A stretch of DNA of 64,000 nucleotides, taken from assembly GCF_026427715.1 (NCBI RefSeq), contig NZ_CP107558.1:2841001-2905000 (forward strand), read 5' to 3'. This DNA comes from Methylocystis sp. MJC1 (GTDB lineage Bacteria; Pseudomonadota; Alphaproteobacteria; Rhizobiales; Beijerinckiaceae). Under the pieces are notes generated by a model. It was not told where the DNA came from, did not search any database, and was given only the letters and a program-made list of their open reading frames with translations. Made by a program: the position numbers and the translations under genes. This document shows positions 28,279 through 36,849 of this stretch, piece after piece; the stretch's first letter is position 1, and every line of letters starts with the position of its first letter.

Positions 28279-28925
28279 GGGCGCCACCTCAGGAAATTGG
28301 CGATGAGCGCGAGGCCGAGCCTCTGGCTCTTTTCGGGATGGAACTGAACGCCGACGAGATTGTCGCGCACGACCGCGGCCGTGAGCGGCCCGCCATAGTC
28401 GCTGGTGGCCAACACATGGCCGGGCTCGGCCGGCGTCAGATGATAGGAGTGCACGAAATAGGCATGCAGGCCGGTCTCGCCGGTCGGGATGCCGGCAAAC
28501 ACCGGATGCGCGCGCGCAAGCGACAGCGTGTTCCAGCCCATATGCGGGATTTTGAGCGACGGGTCCTTCGGCTCGATGGCGACGACGTCGCCGCCGACCC
28601 AGTCGAGGCCTGGCGTTTCGCCATGCTCCAGCCCGCGCGCCGCCATGAGCTGCATGCCGACGCAAATGCCGAGGAAAGGACGGCCCCGCGCAATCGCCGC
28701 CTCATGCAGCGCCTCATAGAGGCCGGGCAGCGCCAGCAAGCCGGCGCGGCAATCGGCGAAGGCGCCGACGCCCGGCAGAACGACGCGGTCCGCCGCGCGC
28801 ACGATCTCGGGGTCGTTGGTCACTCGAATGGCGGCGTCGAGCCCCGCTTCGCGCGCGGCGCGCTCAAAGGCCTTCTGCGCCGAGTGCAGATTGCCGGAAC
28901 CGTAATCAATAATCGCCGTGGTCAA
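28275..28925 (-). CDS. hisH: Imidazole glycerol phosphate synthase glutaminase subunit HisH
   Basis: This 216-residue class I glutamine amidotransferase supplies ammonia to HisF. The nucleophile is Cys88 in [12 protein letters not shown]. The Gly-rich N-terminus is [17 protein letters not shown], and the His/Glu of the triad are expected near the C-terminal FHPEKSQ. The start appears to be a TTG at 28925, overlapping the stop of the DUF2628 gene as TTGA; no ATG is available near the conserved N-terminus. Confidence 0.95.
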   Translation of the reverse strand: MTTAIIDYGSGNLHSAQKAFERAAREAGLDAAIRVTNDPEIVRAADRVVLPGVGAFADCRAGLLALPGLYEALHEAAIARGRPFLGICVGMQLMAARGLEHGETPGLDWVGGDVVAIEPKDPSLKIPHMGWNTLSLARAHPVFAGIPTGETGLHAYFVHSYHLTPAEPGHVLATSDYGGPLTAAVVRDNLVGVQFHPEKSQRLGLALIANFLRWRP

Positions 28926-29329
28926 GCGCGGCTCTCCGGGGGAAGCGTTTGGGGGGAGAACGCCCGCAGCCGGCCGAAGTAGACCATCTCGGCCTCCTCC
29001 TCACTGTCGGCATTCACCAGGTCGCCCTCGACATAGCCGCGCCGCTGCAAACTCCATGCGAGAATGCGGTCGCCCTCGAAGCCCAGCACGAGCGCGGCGG
29101 CGAGCGCGAGAAAAGACGTGGCGTATTTTGGGAGCATGGAATATGCGCCGAAGCCAGCGATGGCGGCAAGCAGCAGCGACCAGCCGAGAGCGGCGATCCA
29201 GGCGCGCTTCCACAGCAGCCAAAGCGGTCCGAAGACGAAGGCCGGCGCGCAAAAGGCATCGCGGAGAAACACGACCTTCTCCGGCCTCGCGACGCCCTCG
29301 GGCGGCAGATGAACAGTATATATCGCCAT
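28922..29329 (-). CDS. DUF2628 membrane protein of the his operon
   Basis: This 135-residue protein begins [12 protein letters not shown] and has a conserved block [20 protein letters not shown]. Two to three hydrophobic segments follow (about 44-60 and 68-86), and the tail is acidic. It belongs to the DUF2628 family, which often lies between hisB and hisH in alphaproteobacteria. The function is unknown; the fixed position suggests a link to the operon rather than to histidine chemistry. It overlaps hisH by four bases. Confidence 0.88.
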   Translation of the reverse strand: MAIYTVHLPPEGVARPEKVVFLRDAFCAPAFVFGPLWLLWKRAWIAALGWSLLLAAIAGFGAYSMLPKYATSFLALAAALVLGFEGDRILAWSLQRRGYVEGDLVNADSEEEAEMVYFGRLRAFSPQTLPPESRA

Positions 29330-29372
29330 TTCGGCCTCCCCCTCCTCTTTCGGACTGTTCGCCGGCCGCCAC

Positions 29373-29969
29373 TCAGGCGGTCAGCGTGCCCTTGGTGGAG
29401 GGCGCTTCGCCCTGGGCGCGGCGCGGGTCGATCGCCACCGCCTTGCCGAAGGCCCGGGCGAAACCCTTGAAGGCGCTTTCGGCGATATGATGGCTGTTGG
29501 CGCCCTTGAGGCTGTCGATATGCAGCCCGATGCGCGCCTGCACGGCGAATGCCTGGAAAAACTCGCGCATGAGCTCGGTGTCGAAGGCGCCGATGCGCTC
29601 CGACGGAAAATTCACGTCATAGACGAGATAGGGCCGGCCCGAGACATCGACGACGACGCGGGTCAACGCCTCGTCGAGCGGCACATGGGCGTCGCCATAG
29701 CGGGCGATTCCCTTGCGGTCGCCGAGCGCGCGATCCACCGCCTGGCCGAGCGCCAGCCCGACGTCCTCGACGGTGTGGTGGCCGTCGATATGCAGATCGC
29801 CCTTGGCGAGCACGGTCAGATCGAGCGGCGCATGGCGGGCGATCTGTTCGAGCATATGGTCGAAAAAGCCAATTCCCGTCGAAATGTCGGATTTCCCCGC
29901 CCCGTCGAGGTCGACGGCGACGGAGATCGTCGTTTCCTTGGTGACGCGCTCGATCTGGGCGCTGCGCAT
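29373..29969 (-). CDS. hisB: Imidazoleglycerol-phosphate dehydratase HisB
   Basis: This 198-residue enzyme catalyses the manganese-dependent dehydration step of histidine synthesis. Both metal-binding motifs are present: [16 protein letters not shown] with [10 protein letters not shown], and [18 protein letters not shown]. The ATG at 29969 ([10 protein letters not shown]) is chosen by family length, with a GGAAGG site a little upstream. It is the monofunctional dehydratase, without the phosphatase domain found in enterobacteria. It appears to be the first gene of the minus-strand his operon. Confidence 0.97.
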   Translation of the reverse strand: MRSAQIERVTKETTISVAVDLDGAGKSDISTGIGFFDHMLEQIARHAPLDLTVLAKGDLHIDGHHTVEDVGLALGQAVDRALGDRKGIARYGDAHVPLDEALTRVVVDVSGRPYLVYDVNFPSERIGAFDTELMREFFQAFAVQARIGLHIDSLKGANSHHIAESAFKGFARAFGKAVAIDPRRAQGEAPSTKGTLTA

Positions 29970-30110
29970 GGAGAATAGGCCTTCCAAAAGGACGCGGGCC
30001 GAGCATCCGCCGGCCGCAAGCGAGCGGGTTGTAGCAATTCCGTCGCAACGGCGCCAGCCAGAGCCGTGCGCCAGGGCTCTGAATCCAGGTTAACAACCCT
30101 ACGCAGCCGC

Positions 30111-30247
30111 GTCATGCCCGCGCTTGTCGCGGGCATCCACGCCAGGACATTACGACAAGCGGGAAGAAGAAGCGGCGTTGTTCCGCTCATGTTCTCAGCT
30201 TTCCGCGTCGGCGCGGCGTGGATGGCCGCGACAAGCGCGGCCATGAC
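30111..30247. repeat. Palindromic repeat, GTCATGCCCGCGC family
   Basis: GTCATGCCCGCGCTTGTCGC with GGCATCCACGCC on the left is matched by GGCGTGGATGGCC and GCGACAAGCGCGGCCATGAC on the right. It lies upstream of hisB, in the 408-base gap before the next plus-strand gene. I see nothing else recognisable in 29970-30377. Confidence 0.7.
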
Positions 30248-30377
30248 GCTGGAACACATCTCCTCCTTAACCCGAATTCGGAGCATAAGCCGTGCGCCAA
30301 GTCACTGGCCGCTGCGCCCGCGCTTCTTTATGCTCGCCGGAGGTTCCTAGCCAACATAGCAGTTTTCAGGAGAATTG

Positions 30378-31268
30378 ATGAAGCCCGTCTATTTTGCCGC
30401 GCCCGCGCTGCTCATTGGCCTCGCGGCCGCCGTCGCCGGAACGCCCGAGGAGGATTACGTCGCCGCCCGCGACGCGGCCATCGCCAAAATCAAGAAGATC
30501 GAGGCGAAGAACCCCGACGCCGACGTTTCGAAAGTCAATAAAAGCGCCCTGGCCGCTCTCGAAAAACGCCTGCAAGCGATCATCGGCCTGGTTGCGATCA
30601 AGCCTTATCCCGAGAAGGGGAGAATGGAGTACGATAGTCTTTCCGAGGGCGAGCTCGGCGCGGACGGACTCGACGGCCTGCGCTTCGGCAAGGACGGCGA
30701 CGGGCCGCAGCTCGTCGTCACCACGGACGGCCTGCTGGAAACATGGTTGAAGCGGCCGCGGGAATGGGGGACGAAGAAAGGCAAGCGGCCGTCGATCGAC
30801 GAGGCGCTGGCCAATGCCGAATTCTATACTTTCGCCGTCGGACAGGACGCCGCCCTGACCAAGACGGCCGACATCCCTATCGCCAAGCCCGAAGGGGCGA
30901 CCTTCGCGGTCGCGCTGCTCGGCGGCTGGGCGCAGGACGACGGCCCCAATCCAATACAGGATATTGTCCTGGCAGTGCGCCGCGAGGGAAAGGTCTATAT
31001 CGCGAGCGAGCGCGCCAAGGCCTATAAGCCCATCCCCGCCTGCGACGCCAGCCTGAAGGCGGCGGAAGCGAAAGCCGACGCGATCTACAAGAAATATCAG
31101 GCGAGCGGCGCGAAGGACGAGAAGATCTTCAACGAGTCTTCACAGGCGCGCGAAAAGGGCGACGCCGACTATCGCGCCTGCTACCGCGAGCGTGTGCCAA
31201 AGGAAGCGTTTTTCCCCGCGCTGGTGAAGGAGGCGCAGGAGATCGCCGATCGTTTCGGCGGGAAGTAG
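30378..31268 (+). CDS. Exported protein of unknown function
   Basis: This 296-residue protein is not recognised as a named family. A signal peptide opens it (MKPVYFAAPALLIGLAAAVA), behind an AGGAGA site. The mature part starts with a charged helical segment (about 22-70) rich in Lys, Ala and Asp. A mixed region follows, with LVVTTDGLLETWL, FAVALLGGWAQDDGPN and KVYIASERAKAYKPIPACD. The C-terminal third is again helical and carries two cysteines (PAC and YRAC) that could pair in the periplasm. It stands alone on the plus strand between hisB and hslV. Confidence 0.7.
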   Translation: MKPVYFAAPALLIGLAAAVAGTPEEDYVAARDAAIAKIKKIEAKNPDADVSKVNKSALAALEKRLQAIIGLVAIKPYPEKGRMEYDSLSEGELGADGLDGLRFGKDGDGPQLVVTTDGLLETWLKRPREWGTKKGKRPSIDEALANAEFYTFAVGQDAALTKTADIPIAKPEGATFAVALLGGWAQDDGPNPIQDIVLAVRREGKVYIASERAKAYKPIPACDASLKAAEAKADAIYKKYQASGAKDEKIFNESSQAREKGDADYRACYRERVPKEAFFPALVKEAQEIADRFGGK

Positions 31269-31270
31269 CG

Positions 31271-31424
31271 CGCCCTCATCCGACCCCGCTTCGCGGGGCC
31301 ACCTTCTCCCGTAAACGGGAGAAGGAATCGCGTTGCAATCTTTATGATCCAAAAAGACAGGGCTCTCCCTTCTCCCGGCAGCGGGAGAAGGTGGCCCTCG
31401 CGTCAGCGAGGGTCGGATGAGGGC
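31271..31424. repeat. Palindromic repeat, CGCCCTCATCCGACC family (copy 2)
   Basis: CGCCCTCATCCGACCC and GCCACCTTCTCCCG on the left are mirrored by GGGAGAAGGTGGCCCTCGCG and GGTCGGATGAGGGC on the right. It is closely similar to the copy at 21765-21937. It ends just upstream of the candidate hslV promoter. Confidence 0.8.
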
Positions 31425-31447
31425 CGCATCCATGGAGCGCCCCCGCC

Positions 31448-31476
31448 CTTGCTCAACACCGGCCAAACGCCTACAT
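31448..31476 (+). promoter_or_regulatory. Candidate sigma-32 promoter of hslVU
   Basis: CTTG (31448-31451), an 18-base spacer and CCTACAT (31470-31476) resemble the alphaproteobacterial RpoH consensus CTTG-N17/18-CYTATNT. The predicted transcription start is about 25 bases ahead of the hslV ATG. HslVU is a heat-shock protease in many bacteria. Confidence 0.45.
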
Positions 31477-31506
31477 CCGCCTGACATATTAGTCTGGATG
31501 GCGAGA

Positions 31507-32070
31507 ATGGAAAGCGAACGCGAGAAGTCGCTCCTGATGCATGCGACAACGATCATACTGGTGAAAAAACAAGGCGAAACCGTCATAGCCGGCGACGGCC
31601 AGGTCAGCCTCGGCCAGACCATCATGAAAGGCAACGCCCGAAAGGTCCGCCGCCTCGGCAAGGGCGATGTGATCGCGGGCTTCGCCGGCGCCACCGCCGA
31701 CGCCTTCACCCTCTTCGAGCGTCTCGAGACCAAGCTCGAACAATATCCCGGTCAGCTCATGCGCGCCTGCGTGGAGCTCGCCAAGGACTGGCGCATGGAC
31801 CGCTATCTGCGCCGTCTCGAAGCGATGATGCTCGTCGCTGACAAGAATGTCGGCCTGGTGCTGACAGGCTCCGGCGACGTGCTGGAGCCCGAGACGACTG
31901 AGGGCGGCGCCGTCGCGGCGATCGGCTCGGGCGGCAATTATGCGCTTGCCGCCGGCCGCGCCCTCATCGACACGCCGGCCGATGCCGAAACCATCGCGCG
32001 CCGCGCCATGAACATCGCCGCCGACATTTGCGTCTATACGAACCACAGCATCGTGGTGGAGAAAATCTGA
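31507..32070 (+). CDS. hslV: ATP-dependent protease subunit HslV (ClpQ)
   Basis: This 187-residue threonine protease subunit forms the proteolytic core of HslUV. The catalytic Thr must become N-terminal, as in [20 protein letters not shown]; here it is Thr13, so a propeptide of about 12 residues must be removed. Starts at 31498, 31507 and 31537 are possible, and the last would leave only MHA ahead of the Thr. The core blocks [20 protein letters not shown] and [10 protein letters not shown] are conserved. The stop overlaps the hslU start as TGATG. Confidence 0.95.
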   Translation: MESEREKSLLMHATTIILVKKQGETVIAGDGQVSLGQTIMKGNARKVRRLGKGDVIAGFAGATADAFTLFERLETKLEQYPGQLMRACVELAKDWRMDRYLRRLEAMMLVADKNVGLVLTGSGDVLEPETTEGGAVAAIGSGGNYALAAGRALIDTPADAETIARRAMNIAADICVYTNHSIVVEKI

Positions 32071-33371
32071 TGGCCGACTTCTCCCCACGCGAGATCGTCT
32101 CCGAGCTCGATCGCTACATCGTCGGGCAGCAGGACGCCAAGCGCGCCGTCGCGATCGCGCTGCGCAACCGCTGGCGCCGCCTGCAGCTGCAAGGGCAGAT
32201 GCGCGAAGAGGTGATGCCCAAGAACATCCTCATGATCGGCCCCACGGGCTGCGGCAAGACCGAGATCGCGCGCCGCCTCGCCCGCCTCGCCAACGCCCCT
32301 TTCCTGAAGGTCGAGGCGACGAAATTTACCGAGGTCGGCTATGTCGGCCGCGACGTCGAGCAGATCGTGCGCGACCTCATCGAAGTCGCTTTGGTGATGG
32401 TGAAGGACCGCCGCCGCAAGGATGTACAGGCCCGCGCCGAAAAGGCTGCGGAGGAGCGCGTGCTCGACGCGCTCGTCGGCCCCGCCTCCTCGCCCGCGAC
32501 GCGCGAAAGCTTCCGCAAGCGGCTGCGCGACGGAGAGCTCGACGACAAGGAAATCGAGATCGAATTGCAGCAATCGGGCGGCTCCACGCCAATGTTCGAG
32601 CTGCCGACCATGCCGGGCGCGAGCGTCTCGGCTTTTTCGCTCGGCGACCTCTTCGGCAAGATGCAGCGCGGCAAGCCGCGCAAGCTCACGGTTAAGGAAG
32701 CGCATGGGCCGCTGATCGCCGAGGAGAGCGACAAGCTCATCGATCAGGAGGCGAGCGTTCGCGAAGCCATCCACGAGGTCGAGAACAATGGCATCGTCTT
32801 CATCGACGAGATGGACAAAATCTGCGCTCGCGAAGGCCGCGGCGGCGCCGATGTCTCGCGCGAGGGCGTGCAGCGCGACCTGCTGCCGCTGATCGAAGGC
32901 ACGACGGTTGCGACCAAGCATGGGTCGGTGAAGACCGACCATGTGCTCTTCATCGCCTCCGGCGCCTTCCATGTCGCAAAGCCTTCGGACCTCTTGCCCG
33001 AGCTTCAGGGCCGCCTGCCGATCCGCGTGGAACTGGCCTCTCTCAACGAAGAAGACTTCCGCCGCATCCTGACCGAAACCGAAGCCTGTCTCACCAAGCA
33101 ATATTCGGCCTTGATGGGCACGGAGGGCGTGACGCTGGAATTCGCGCCCTCGGCCATCGACGCCATCGCCAAGGTGGCCGTGGCCGTAAACACCTCGGTG
33201 GAAAACATCGGCGCCCGGCGCCTGCAGACGGTGATGGAGCGCGTGTTGGACGACATCAGCTTCACGGCCTCCGACCGCGCGGGCGAGACGGTGACGATCG
33301 ATGGGGATTTTGTCGAGAAGCACATCGGGGATCTGGCGAAGAACCGGGATTTGAGCCGGTTTATTCTGTAA
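32070..33371 (+). CDS. hslU: ATP-dependent protease ATPase subunit HslU (ClpY)
   Basis: This 433-residue AAA+ unfoldase feeds substrates to HslV. Walker A is GPTGCGKT at residues 57-64. The Walker B region is [11 protein letters not shown]. The sequence between them includes the inserted I-domain (about 110-235). The C-terminus ends DLSRFIL, the usual HslU tail that inserts into HslV. Its start overlaps the hslV stop by one base. Confidence 0.97.
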   Translation: MADFSPREIVSELDRYIVGQQDAKRAVAIALRNRWRRLQLQGQMREEVMPKNILMIGPTGCGKTEIARRLARLANAPFLKVEATKFTEVGYVGRDVEQIVRDLIEVALVMVKDRRRKDVQARAEKAAEERVLDALVGPASSPATRESFRKRLRDGELDDKEIEIELQQSGGSTPMFELPTMPGASVSAFSLGDLFGKMQRGKPRKLTVKEAHGPLIAEESDKLIDQEASVREAIHEVENNGIVFIDEMDKICAREGRGGADVSREGVQRDLLPLIEGTTVATKHGSVKTDHVLFIASGAFHVAKPSDLLPELQGRLPIRVELASLNEEDFRRILTETEACLTKQYSALMGTEGVTLEFAPSAIDAIAKVAVAVNTSVENIGARRLQTVMERVLDDISFTASDRAGETVTIDGDFVEKHIGDLAKNRDLSRFIL

Positions 33372-33400
33372 TGACTATCGAGCATGAGCGGCGCCAATAC

Positions 33401-33526
33401 CTCCCCTTTACGGGGAGGTCGGCGGCCGAAGGCCGCCGGGTGGGGTTCTCTCAGCAACGATAGTCATTGGGGCTTGCCCCACCCGGCCCGGCTAACGCGG
33501 GGCCACCCTCCCCGTAAAGGGGAGGG
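33401..33526. repeat. Palindromic repeat, CCTCCCCTTTACGGGGAGG family
   Basis: CCTCCCCTTTACGGGGAGG is itself a hairpin. It is matched further right by CCCTCCCCGTAAAGGGGAGGG, and GGGTGGGG pairs with CCCCACCCGG between them. It lies immediately downstream of hslU and could end its transcript. Confidence 0.7.
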
Positions 33527-33558
33527 ATGGGCTCATGGCCAGCGTTCGTTCAGCGCCG

Positions 33559-33798
33559 CTATGAGGGGCGATTTTCCCAGGGCGCTCTCATTGCCATGAG
33601 CTTCTGCAAGCGGCAGTTTCGCTTAGCGGGCGCCTCGAAAAACTCCTGAAAGCGGTCAAAGACCTTCGCGTCGACTACGACAAGAGTCGCATCAAGTTGC
33701 TTATCTTGCTCGATCCCGGATTTGCTCGGCTGGGTCATTTCTGAGCCTTCCTCAAGTCGAGCTGTAGTGGCCCGAATAGCGCGGATCAAACTTACCAC
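33559..33798 (-). pseudogene. Remnant of a DUF1778 (TacA-type) antitoxin gene
   Basis: A 79-residue reading frame ends in a block (VFDRFQEFFEAPAKRNCRLQ followed by KLMAMRAPWENRPS) that resembles the C-terminal toxin-neutralising segment of DUF1778 antitoxins. The usual N-terminal ribbon-helix-helix part (about 45 residues) is not recognisable, and no GNAT toxin gene follows. A start at 33738 (MTQPSKSG) would leave only 59 residues. It is interpreted as a degraded orphan antitoxin, but a functional short form cannot be excluded. Confidence 0.5.
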
Positions 33799-33866
33799 AC
33801 TTGCGCCCGCGCCCGCGCATTGTCATAACCCCCGCCAAAGTTCCTCAACCCTCGACGGCGCAATCC

Positions 33867-34901
33867 ATGTCCAGCTTCCCCCAGCGCGTTTTCTCGGGCG
33901 TGCAGTCCACCGGCAATCTGCATCTCGGCAATTATCTCGGCGCCATCGTCAAATTCGTCGAGCTGCAGGAGCGCTTCGAGTGCCTCTATTGCGTCGTCGA
34001 CCTGCACGCGATCACCGTGCCGCAGGACCCAATCGAGCTGCGTAACAACACGCGTGAGATCGCAGCGGCCTTCATCGCCTGCGGCATCGACCCGAAGAAG
34101 AACATCGTCTTCAACCAGAGCCAGGTCGCCGAGCACGCCGAGCTCGCCTGGGTGTTGAACTGCGTCGCCCGCATCGGCTGGCTCAACCGCATGACCCAGT
34201 TCAAGGACAAGGCCGGCAAGGACCGCGAGAACGCCTCGATGGGCCTCCTGGACTACCCTGTCCTGATGGCCGCCGACATTCTCCTCTATCGCGCCACCCA
34301 TGTGCCGGTCGGCGAGGACCAGAAGCAGCATCTGGAGCTCGCGCGCGACATTGCGCAGAAGTTCAACAATGATTTCGGCGCCTCGATCGAGCGCAATGGC
34401 TTCGGGGAAGGCTTCTTCCCCCTGCCCGAGCCGCTGATCGCCGGCCCCGCGACGCGCGTGATGAGCCTGCGCGACGGCACGAAGAAAATGTCGAAATCCG
34501 ACGCTTCGGATTATTCGCGCATCAATCTCTCGGACGACGCCGACCAGATCGCCACGAAGGTGAAGAAAGCCAAGACCGATCCAGAGCCCCTGCCCTCCGA
34601 GGAAAAGGGTCTCGAAGGCCGGCCCGAGGCGGATAATCTCGTGGGCATTTTCGCCGCGCTGTCGGGGCGCGCCAAGGCGGAGGTTTTGAGCGAATTTGGC
34701 GGCTCGAATTTCTCGACCTTCAAAAGCGCGCTGGTCGATCTCGCGGTCGCCAAGCTCTCGCCGATCACCGCGCAGATGCGCCGCATCCGCGAGGACGAAG
34801 GCTATATCGACCAGGTGCTGCGAGACGGTTCGGACCGCGCCCGCGCTCTGGCGCGCGAGAACATGAACGCCGTGAAGGATATTGTGGGGTTCTTGAGGTA
34901 A
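33867..34901 (+). CDS. trpS: Tryptophan--tRNA ligase
   Basis: This 344-residue class I aminoacyl-tRNA synthetase charges tRNA(Trp). The HIGH-type signature is GNLHLGNY (His19-Leu-Gly-Asn22), and the KMSKS loop is at residues 207-211 (KKMSKSD). The start at 33867 ([11 protein letters not shown]) gives the normal N-terminus; an upstream in-frame ATG adds 22 unlikely residues. It is a monocistronic gene between an antitoxin remnant and the HepT/MntA pair. Confidence 0.97.
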   Translation: MSSFPQRVFSGVQSTGNLHLGNYLGAIVKFVELQERFECLYCVVDLHAITVPQDPIELRNNTREIAAAFIACGIDPKKNIVFNQSQVAEHAELAWVLNCVARIGWLNRMTQFKDKAGKDRENASMGLLDYPVLMAADILLYRATHVPVGEDQKQHLELARDIAQKFNNDFGASIERNGFGEGFFPLPEPLIAGPATRVMSLRDGTKKMSKSDASDYSRINLSDDADQIATKVKKAKTDPEPLPSEEKGLEGRPEADNLVGIFAALSGRAKAEVLSEFGGSNFSTFKSALVDLAVAKLSPITAQMRRIREDEGYIDQVLRDGSDRARALARENMNAVKDIVGFLR

Positions 34902-34907
34902 ATCGGC

Positions 34908-35243
34908 CTAATCGCCTCGCTTGGCGAGGAGGCGTTCGACCTCCTCTCTGAGCGGGCGCAGGTCCTTCGAGATAACGTCCCAGACCAGAAAAAGATCGAC
35001 GCCCCAATAGGCGTGGATGAGGCGATTGCGGAAGGCCACGATTTTCGTCCAGGGAGCTGGCGCCGTCGCCTTTGGCTCGGGGGAGAGCTTGCCTGCCGCC
35101 TCGCCAATAATCTCGAAATTGCGGATGACAGCGTCCTGGACAATGCGCTCCCGCAAAAAGACATCCCGGCCGCCCGCAACATAGCTCTCGATCGCGCGGA
35201 TGCTGTCCGCGATATGCTCCAGATAGAAGCGATCGGACTTCAC
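34908..35243 (-). CDS. hepT: HEPN-domain toxin HepT (DUF86)
   Basis: This 111-residue, mostly helical protein carries the RNase motif R-x4-H as FRNRLIHAYW (Arg72 to His77), ahead of an acidic helix. HepT is an RNase toxin inactivated by its MNT partner through AMPylation of a tyrosine, likely the Tyr in HAYW. The GTG start at 35243 overlaps the stop of mntA as GTGA, so the pair is co-translated. It lies convergent to trpS with only 6 bases between the two ends. Confidence 0.92.
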   Translation of the reverse strand: MKSDRFYLEHIADSIRAIESYVAGGRDVFLRERIVQDAVIRNFEIIGEAAGKLSPEPKATAPAPWTKIVAFRNRLIHAYWGVDLFLVWDVISKDLRPLREEVERLLAKRGD

Positions 35244-35530
35244 AAGGGCAACGCTTCGCGTTCGATCAGTGGCCTGAGAAAGGGACTCACGCCCCGCGAG
35301 GTCACAAGATCGACCTTCCGCCCGATCAGCGTCTCCAGTTCCTCCGCCAGCGCGAGATAATCGTCGAACCCACGTTCCTCAGCGAAATCGATGAGCAAAT
35401 CCACGTCGCTCGACGGCGTCTCTTCCCCTCGAACGACCGAGCCGAACAGGCGGATGTTCGACGCGCCGTGGCGGCGCGCGGCGGCAATCAACTCCGAGCG
35501 TTTATCAAGCAGGGATTCGAGCAACGGCAT
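35240..35530 (-). CDS. mntA: MNT-domain nucleotidyltransferase antitoxin MntA
   Basis: This 96-residue minimal nucleotidyltransferase has the motif GSVVRGEETPSSDVDLLIDF (Gly30-Ser31 and Asp42-x-Asp44), which binds nucleotide and metal. It is the antitoxin of the HepT/MntA type VII system and transfers AMP to HepT. The start at 35530 follows a strong GGAGGTG site; an upstream start adds three residues without support. It is the first gene of the pair. Confidence 0.92.
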   Translation of the reverse strand: MPLLESLLDKRSELIAAARRHGASNIRLFGSVVRGEETPSSDVDLLIDFAEERGFDDYLALAEELETLIGRKVDLVTSRGVSPFLRPLIEREALPL

Positions 35531-35561
35531 GGCACACACCTCCGGCCGACAATAGCATATA

Positions 35562-36848
35562 TCAGGCTGTCAGCGCGTCCGGCTTCGGCCCGCCTGTCGC
35601 CCAGTCCAATAATTCCACCGTATGCACGATCGGGATCGCCGTCCCCGCCCCGATCTGCGCCATGCAGCCGAGATTGCCCGCAGCGATGACTTGCGGCGCG
35701 AGGCTCTCGATATTGGCGACCTTGCGCGCGCAAAGCTGGTCAGCCAGCTCGGACTGCAGAAGGTTGTAGGTTCCCGCCGAGCCGCAGCAGATGTGGCCTT
35801 CGGGCACGGCGACGACCTCGAAGCCCGCGCGCTCCAGCGCCGCAACCGGCTCTCGCGTGATTTTCTGGCCGTGCTGCAACGAGCAAGCCGCGTGATAGGC
35901 GACCCTCAGGCGCGGGATGGCGACGCGCTCCAACTGCAATTTATCGACAAGCTCGCTCACGTCGCAGGCGAGCGCGGAAATGCGCGCGGCCTTGTCGGCC
36001 AAGGCAGCCTCATTGCGGAACATGAAGCCATAATCCTTCACGCTCGTGCCGCAGCCGGATGTATTGACGACGATATGGTCGAGGCCGCCTGTCTCGATTT
36101 CGCGCGTCCAGGCGTCGATGTTCCGGCGCGCAAACGCATGGGACTGGTTGACCTTGCCGAGATGATGCGGCAGCGCCCCGCAACATCCGGCGCCCTCGGC
36201 GACGACGACCTCGACGCCGTGGCGCGTGAGCAGACGCACAGTCGCTTCGTTGATGGGCGTGTCGAGCACTGTTTGCGCGCAACCGTTCAGAAGCGCGACG
36301 CGCATTTTGCGGGCGTCCTGAGCTGGAAAAACCTGCGGGCGGTCGACGTTCGACGGCGCCGGCAAATTCGTCGGCGCAAGTCTCAGCATCGCGCGCAAGC
36401 GCTCGGGCAAATAGCGGGCAAACGGCTTGGCGGCGGTTGCGAAGCGTAACGCGAACCGGAGCAAAGACGGGCGCGGCAGAATGAACGCGAGCAAGGCGCG
36501 CAGCGTCTTATCTGCGAAGGATCGCTGATAGGTCTCCTCTATATGAGCGCGCGCATGGTCGACGAGATGCATGTAATGCACGCTCGACGGACAGGTCGTC
36601 ATGCAGGAAAGGCAAGAGAGGCAGCGATCTACATGCCGCGCCGTGCGCGCATCGGCGGCGCGCCCATTCTCGAGCATGTCCTTGATGAGATAAATGCGCC
36701 CGCGCGGCGAATCCAATTCGTCGCCGGTGAGCAGATAGGTCGGGCATGTCGCCGTGCAGAAACCGCAATGCACGCAGGCGCGCAGGATCTTCTCCGATTG
36801 CGCCATATCCGGGTCCGCGAGCGCGGCAAGAGAGAAATGCGTCTGCAT
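35562..36848 (-). CDS. glcF: Glycolate oxidase iron-sulfur subunit GlcF
   Basis: This 428-residue subunit transfers electrons from GlcDE towards the quinone pool. Two ferredoxin-type [4Fe-4S] motifs are present: CVHCGFCTATCP (Cys25, 28, 31, 35) and CLSCLSCMTTCP (Cys76, 79, 82, 86). The C-terminal part carries two CCG domains, GCCGALPHHLGKV and HICCGSAGTYNL. The start lies one base after the glcE stop. It closes the glcDEF operon on the minus strand. Confidence 0.95.
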   Translation of the reverse strand: MQTHFSLAALADPDMAQSEKILRACVHCGFCTATCPTYLLTGDELDSPRGRIYLIKDMLENGRAADARTARHVDRCLSCLSCMTTCPSSVHYMHLVDHARAHIEETYQRSFADKTLRALLAFILPRPSLLRFALRFATAAKPFARYLPERLRAMLRLAPTNLPAPSNVDRPQVFPAQDARKMRVALLNGCAQTVLDTPINEATVRLLTRHGVEVVVAEGAGCCGALPHHLGKVNQSHAFARRNIDAWTREIETGGLDHIVVNTSGCGTSVKDYGFMFRNEAALADKAARISALACDVSELVDKLQLERVAIPRLRVAYHAACSLQHGQKITREPVAALERAGFEVVAVPEGHICCGSAGTYNLLQSELADQLCARKVANIESLAPQVIAAGNLGCMAQIGAGTAIPIVHTVELLDWATGGPKPDALTA

Positions 36849-36849
36849 C

